Source: OLB7 sp966250335 (GTDB taxonomy: Bacteria > Bacteroidota > Ignavibacteria > OLB7). From it: a stretch of DNA of 64,000 nt. Below the pieces are notes generated by a model. It had not been told where the DNA came from and ran no database searches. It saw only the letters and a program-made list of their open reading frames with translations. Positions within the stretch are counted from its first letter, which is position 1. Each line of letters begins with the position of its first letter. The position numbers and the translations under genes were made by a program. Location of the stretch: assembly GCA_966250335.1 (NCBI GenBank), contig CBINGZ010000034.1, positions 1 through 64,000 of the forward strand. The letters are read 5' to 3'. This document shows positions 62,812 to 64,000 of this stretch, one piece after another.

Positions 62812-62997
62812 TGTGTGATCCGGTTACAGATTTTTTGTGTTGAATGGACGCAGGCGAGTATCTGTCGGCAGTCTGCCGTCGCCCCTGCGGGCACTGCGCC
62901 GTGCGCTGTTGTTCCTTCGGGGTTTGCGCTGATCGCGCATGCGCGGCCGGGGGGAGGGGTGAAGGGGACCCTCTCCGGGGTTCTCTCATCAGAGAGA

Positions 62998-63192
62998 TTA
63001 CATTCCGAGGAGCGCCTTGATACGCGGCTCGTCGACCGGGGCCACCATCTGCGCCTTGCGGAGCTGACGAAGCCTCTTCGGGCTCTTCTTGGTGAGGATA
63101 TGGCTGCGGTTGGCGCTTTCGCGCTTCAGCCTGCCGCTCCCCGTCAACTTGAAGCGCTTGGCGGCGCCCCTGTTGGTTTTGTTCTTGGGCAT
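62998..63192 (-). CDS. rpmI: 50S ribosomal protein L35
   Basis: The 64-residue protein starts at ATG 63192 (MPKNKTNRGAAKRFKLTGSG), with AGGA upstream, and continues RLKRESANRSHILTKKSPKR, the normal L35 sequence and length. The frame is open for 20 more codons upstream, but they are not L35-like. It lies between infC and rplT in the conserved order; the 176-base gap from infC contains a small GACCGA/TCGGTC hairpin. Confidence 0.96.
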   Translation of the reverse strand: MPKNKTNRGAAKRFKLTGSGRLKRESANRSHILTKKSPKRLRQLRKAQMVAPVDEPRIKALLGM

Positions 63193-63368
63193 GGATAGAT
63201 CCTGAATTGATATATGAGAACTGGGACCGATATTCCTCGGTCGGGCCGGCAACCGAACGACGCGTCAACTGCGTGAACGGCAAAGAGACGGACCGCGAAC
63301 TCGGGGGATTCCCGGATTCGCTTCGCCCGGCTCTTTGAACATCTTCTATCCGCGGCAGATACGGTCGG

Positions 63369-63917
63369 CTACTTCTTCTTCTTGTCCGGCACGAGCATCA
63401 CCCACATGTTCCGGCCTTCCATCCTGATCGGCTGGTCCATCTTGGCATCCTCCGCCAGCGACTCCACGATCCCCTCCAGCAGTTCCCGTCCGATGCTCTG
63501 GTGAGTCATCTCGCGGCCGCGGAAGACGACCGTGAACTTCACTTTATGCCCTTCGTTCAGAAACTCGCGCGCATGGCGGGTTTTGAAGTCGATATCATGG
63601 GTGTCGGTGCGCGGATGAAGGCGAACCTCCTTCAATTGCTGATGCAACTGATTCTTCCGCTGCACCTTGTCCCGCTTCTGCTGCTCGTAGCGAAGCTTTC
63701 CGTAGTCGACGATCTTGCAGACCGGGGGGGTGGCCTGCGGAGCGATCTCCACAAGGTCAAGCTCACGCTCCATGGCGATCTGCATGGCGTCTCTCGGATG
63801 CATGATCCCGAGCTGTTCGCCGCTGTCGTCGATCACTCGAATAAGGGGAGCGCGAATCTCTCTGTTGACGCGAGGGCCGCCACCTCTGACGGGGCGGCTT
63901 TGATCAAATTTGCCTAT
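63369..63917 (-). CDS. infC: Translation initiation factor IF-3, probable AUA start
   Basis: IF-3 binds the 30S subunit and checks initiator tRNA and start codon. The C-domain shows VRLHPRTDTHDIDFKTRHA, VKFTVVFRGREMTHQSIGRE and ends VMLVPDKKKK. The conserved N-terminus RVNREIRAPLIRVIDDSGE is coded upstream of the first standard start (GTG at 63836), and no ATG, GTG or TTG lies in frame between it and the stop codon at 63957-63959. AAGAGG at 63930-63925 places ATA at 63917 at ideal 7-base spacing, giving 182 residues; ATC at 63935 is the next choice. Rare AUU/AUA/AUC starts are known in infC and let IF-3 limit its own synthesis. Confidence 0.9.
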   Translation of the reverse strand: MGKFDQSRPVRGGGPRVNREIRAPLIRVIDDSGEQLGIMHPRDAMQIAMERELDLVEIAPQATPPVCKIVDYGKLRYEQQKRDKVQRKNQLHQQLKEVRLHPRTDTHDIDFKTRHAREFLNEGHKVKFTVVFRGREMTHQSIGRELLEGIVESLAEDAKMDQPIRMEGRNMWVMLVPDKKKK

Positions 63918-63980
63918 TGCCGTGCCTCTTACGATGTTGACGGAGTGAGTATTCCCTTAGATAGACAGTAAAGGAACCTG

Positions 63981-63988
63981 CAAACTTA
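63981..63988 (-). promoter_or_regulatory. Candidate -7 box of the infC cluster
   Basis: The minus strand reads TAAGTTTG, an exact TAnnTTTG match, about 64 bases before the probable infC start. The -33 position falls at or beyond the window end, so the promoter cannot be completed. Confidence 0.4.
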
Positions 63989-64000
63989 CGTGATCGTTTC

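Overview
The window is high-GC bacterial chromosome. It suggests a member of the Bacteroidota/Chlorobiota group, perhaps close to the Ignavibacteria or Kapabacteria; that placement is inference. The support is: several secreted proteins ending in type IX secretion (T9SS) type A sorting domains (PNP motif, then a turn such as LPAGVYYCRM); a TonB receptor with a carboxypeptidase-regulatory N-terminal domain; exact or near TAnnTTTG promoter boxes of the Bacteroidota type; and LolD and LptA-like envelope genes. I saw no rRNA, tRNA, CRISPR array, transposase or prophage.

Layout. 1-3.4 kb: the start of a surface protein running off the left edge, a small secreted FN3-like protein and a SPOR-domain membrane protein. 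3.5-13.8 kb (minus strand): the classical translation operon rimP-nusA-infB-rbfA-truB-ribF-rpsO-pnp, with a promoter, a hairpin and a U8 tract directly before rimP. 14-25 kb (plus strand): three large T9SS-exported proteins, two of them IgGFc-binding-like paralogues, interrupted by lolD. 25-36.6 kb: housekeeping and envelope genes (glmS, a small beta-barrel, clpC, an acyl-CoA dehydrogenase, an LptA/OstA-like protein with a coupled FlgD-like protein, a Zn-ribbon membrane protein, dusB). Several intergenic gaps here carry small hairpin repeats. 36.7 kb: a glyoxalase-like gene.

37.4-52.6 kb holds the most interesting locus: five closely spaced plus-strand genes. They encode two secreted proteins that share an N-terminal module (first and last gene), an outer-membrane barrel, and two giant proteins of 1627 and 1418 residues that I cannot assign. 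The 1627-residue protein begins with a Tat-like SRRQLIK motif; the 1418-residue partner has no visible signal; the last gene ends in what reads as a seven-bladed beta-propeller. I infer an exported multiprotein surface complex of unknown function. It meets, tail to tail, an overlapping TonB-receptor/beta-helix-lipoprotein pair (52.6-56.5 kb, minus).

56.9-64 kb (minus strand): a BNR-repeat T9SS protein, queE, a triheme membrane cytochrome c, and the infC-rpmI-rplT-pheS cluster. infC has no ATG, GTG or TTG start ahead of its conserved N-terminus and probably starts at AUA.
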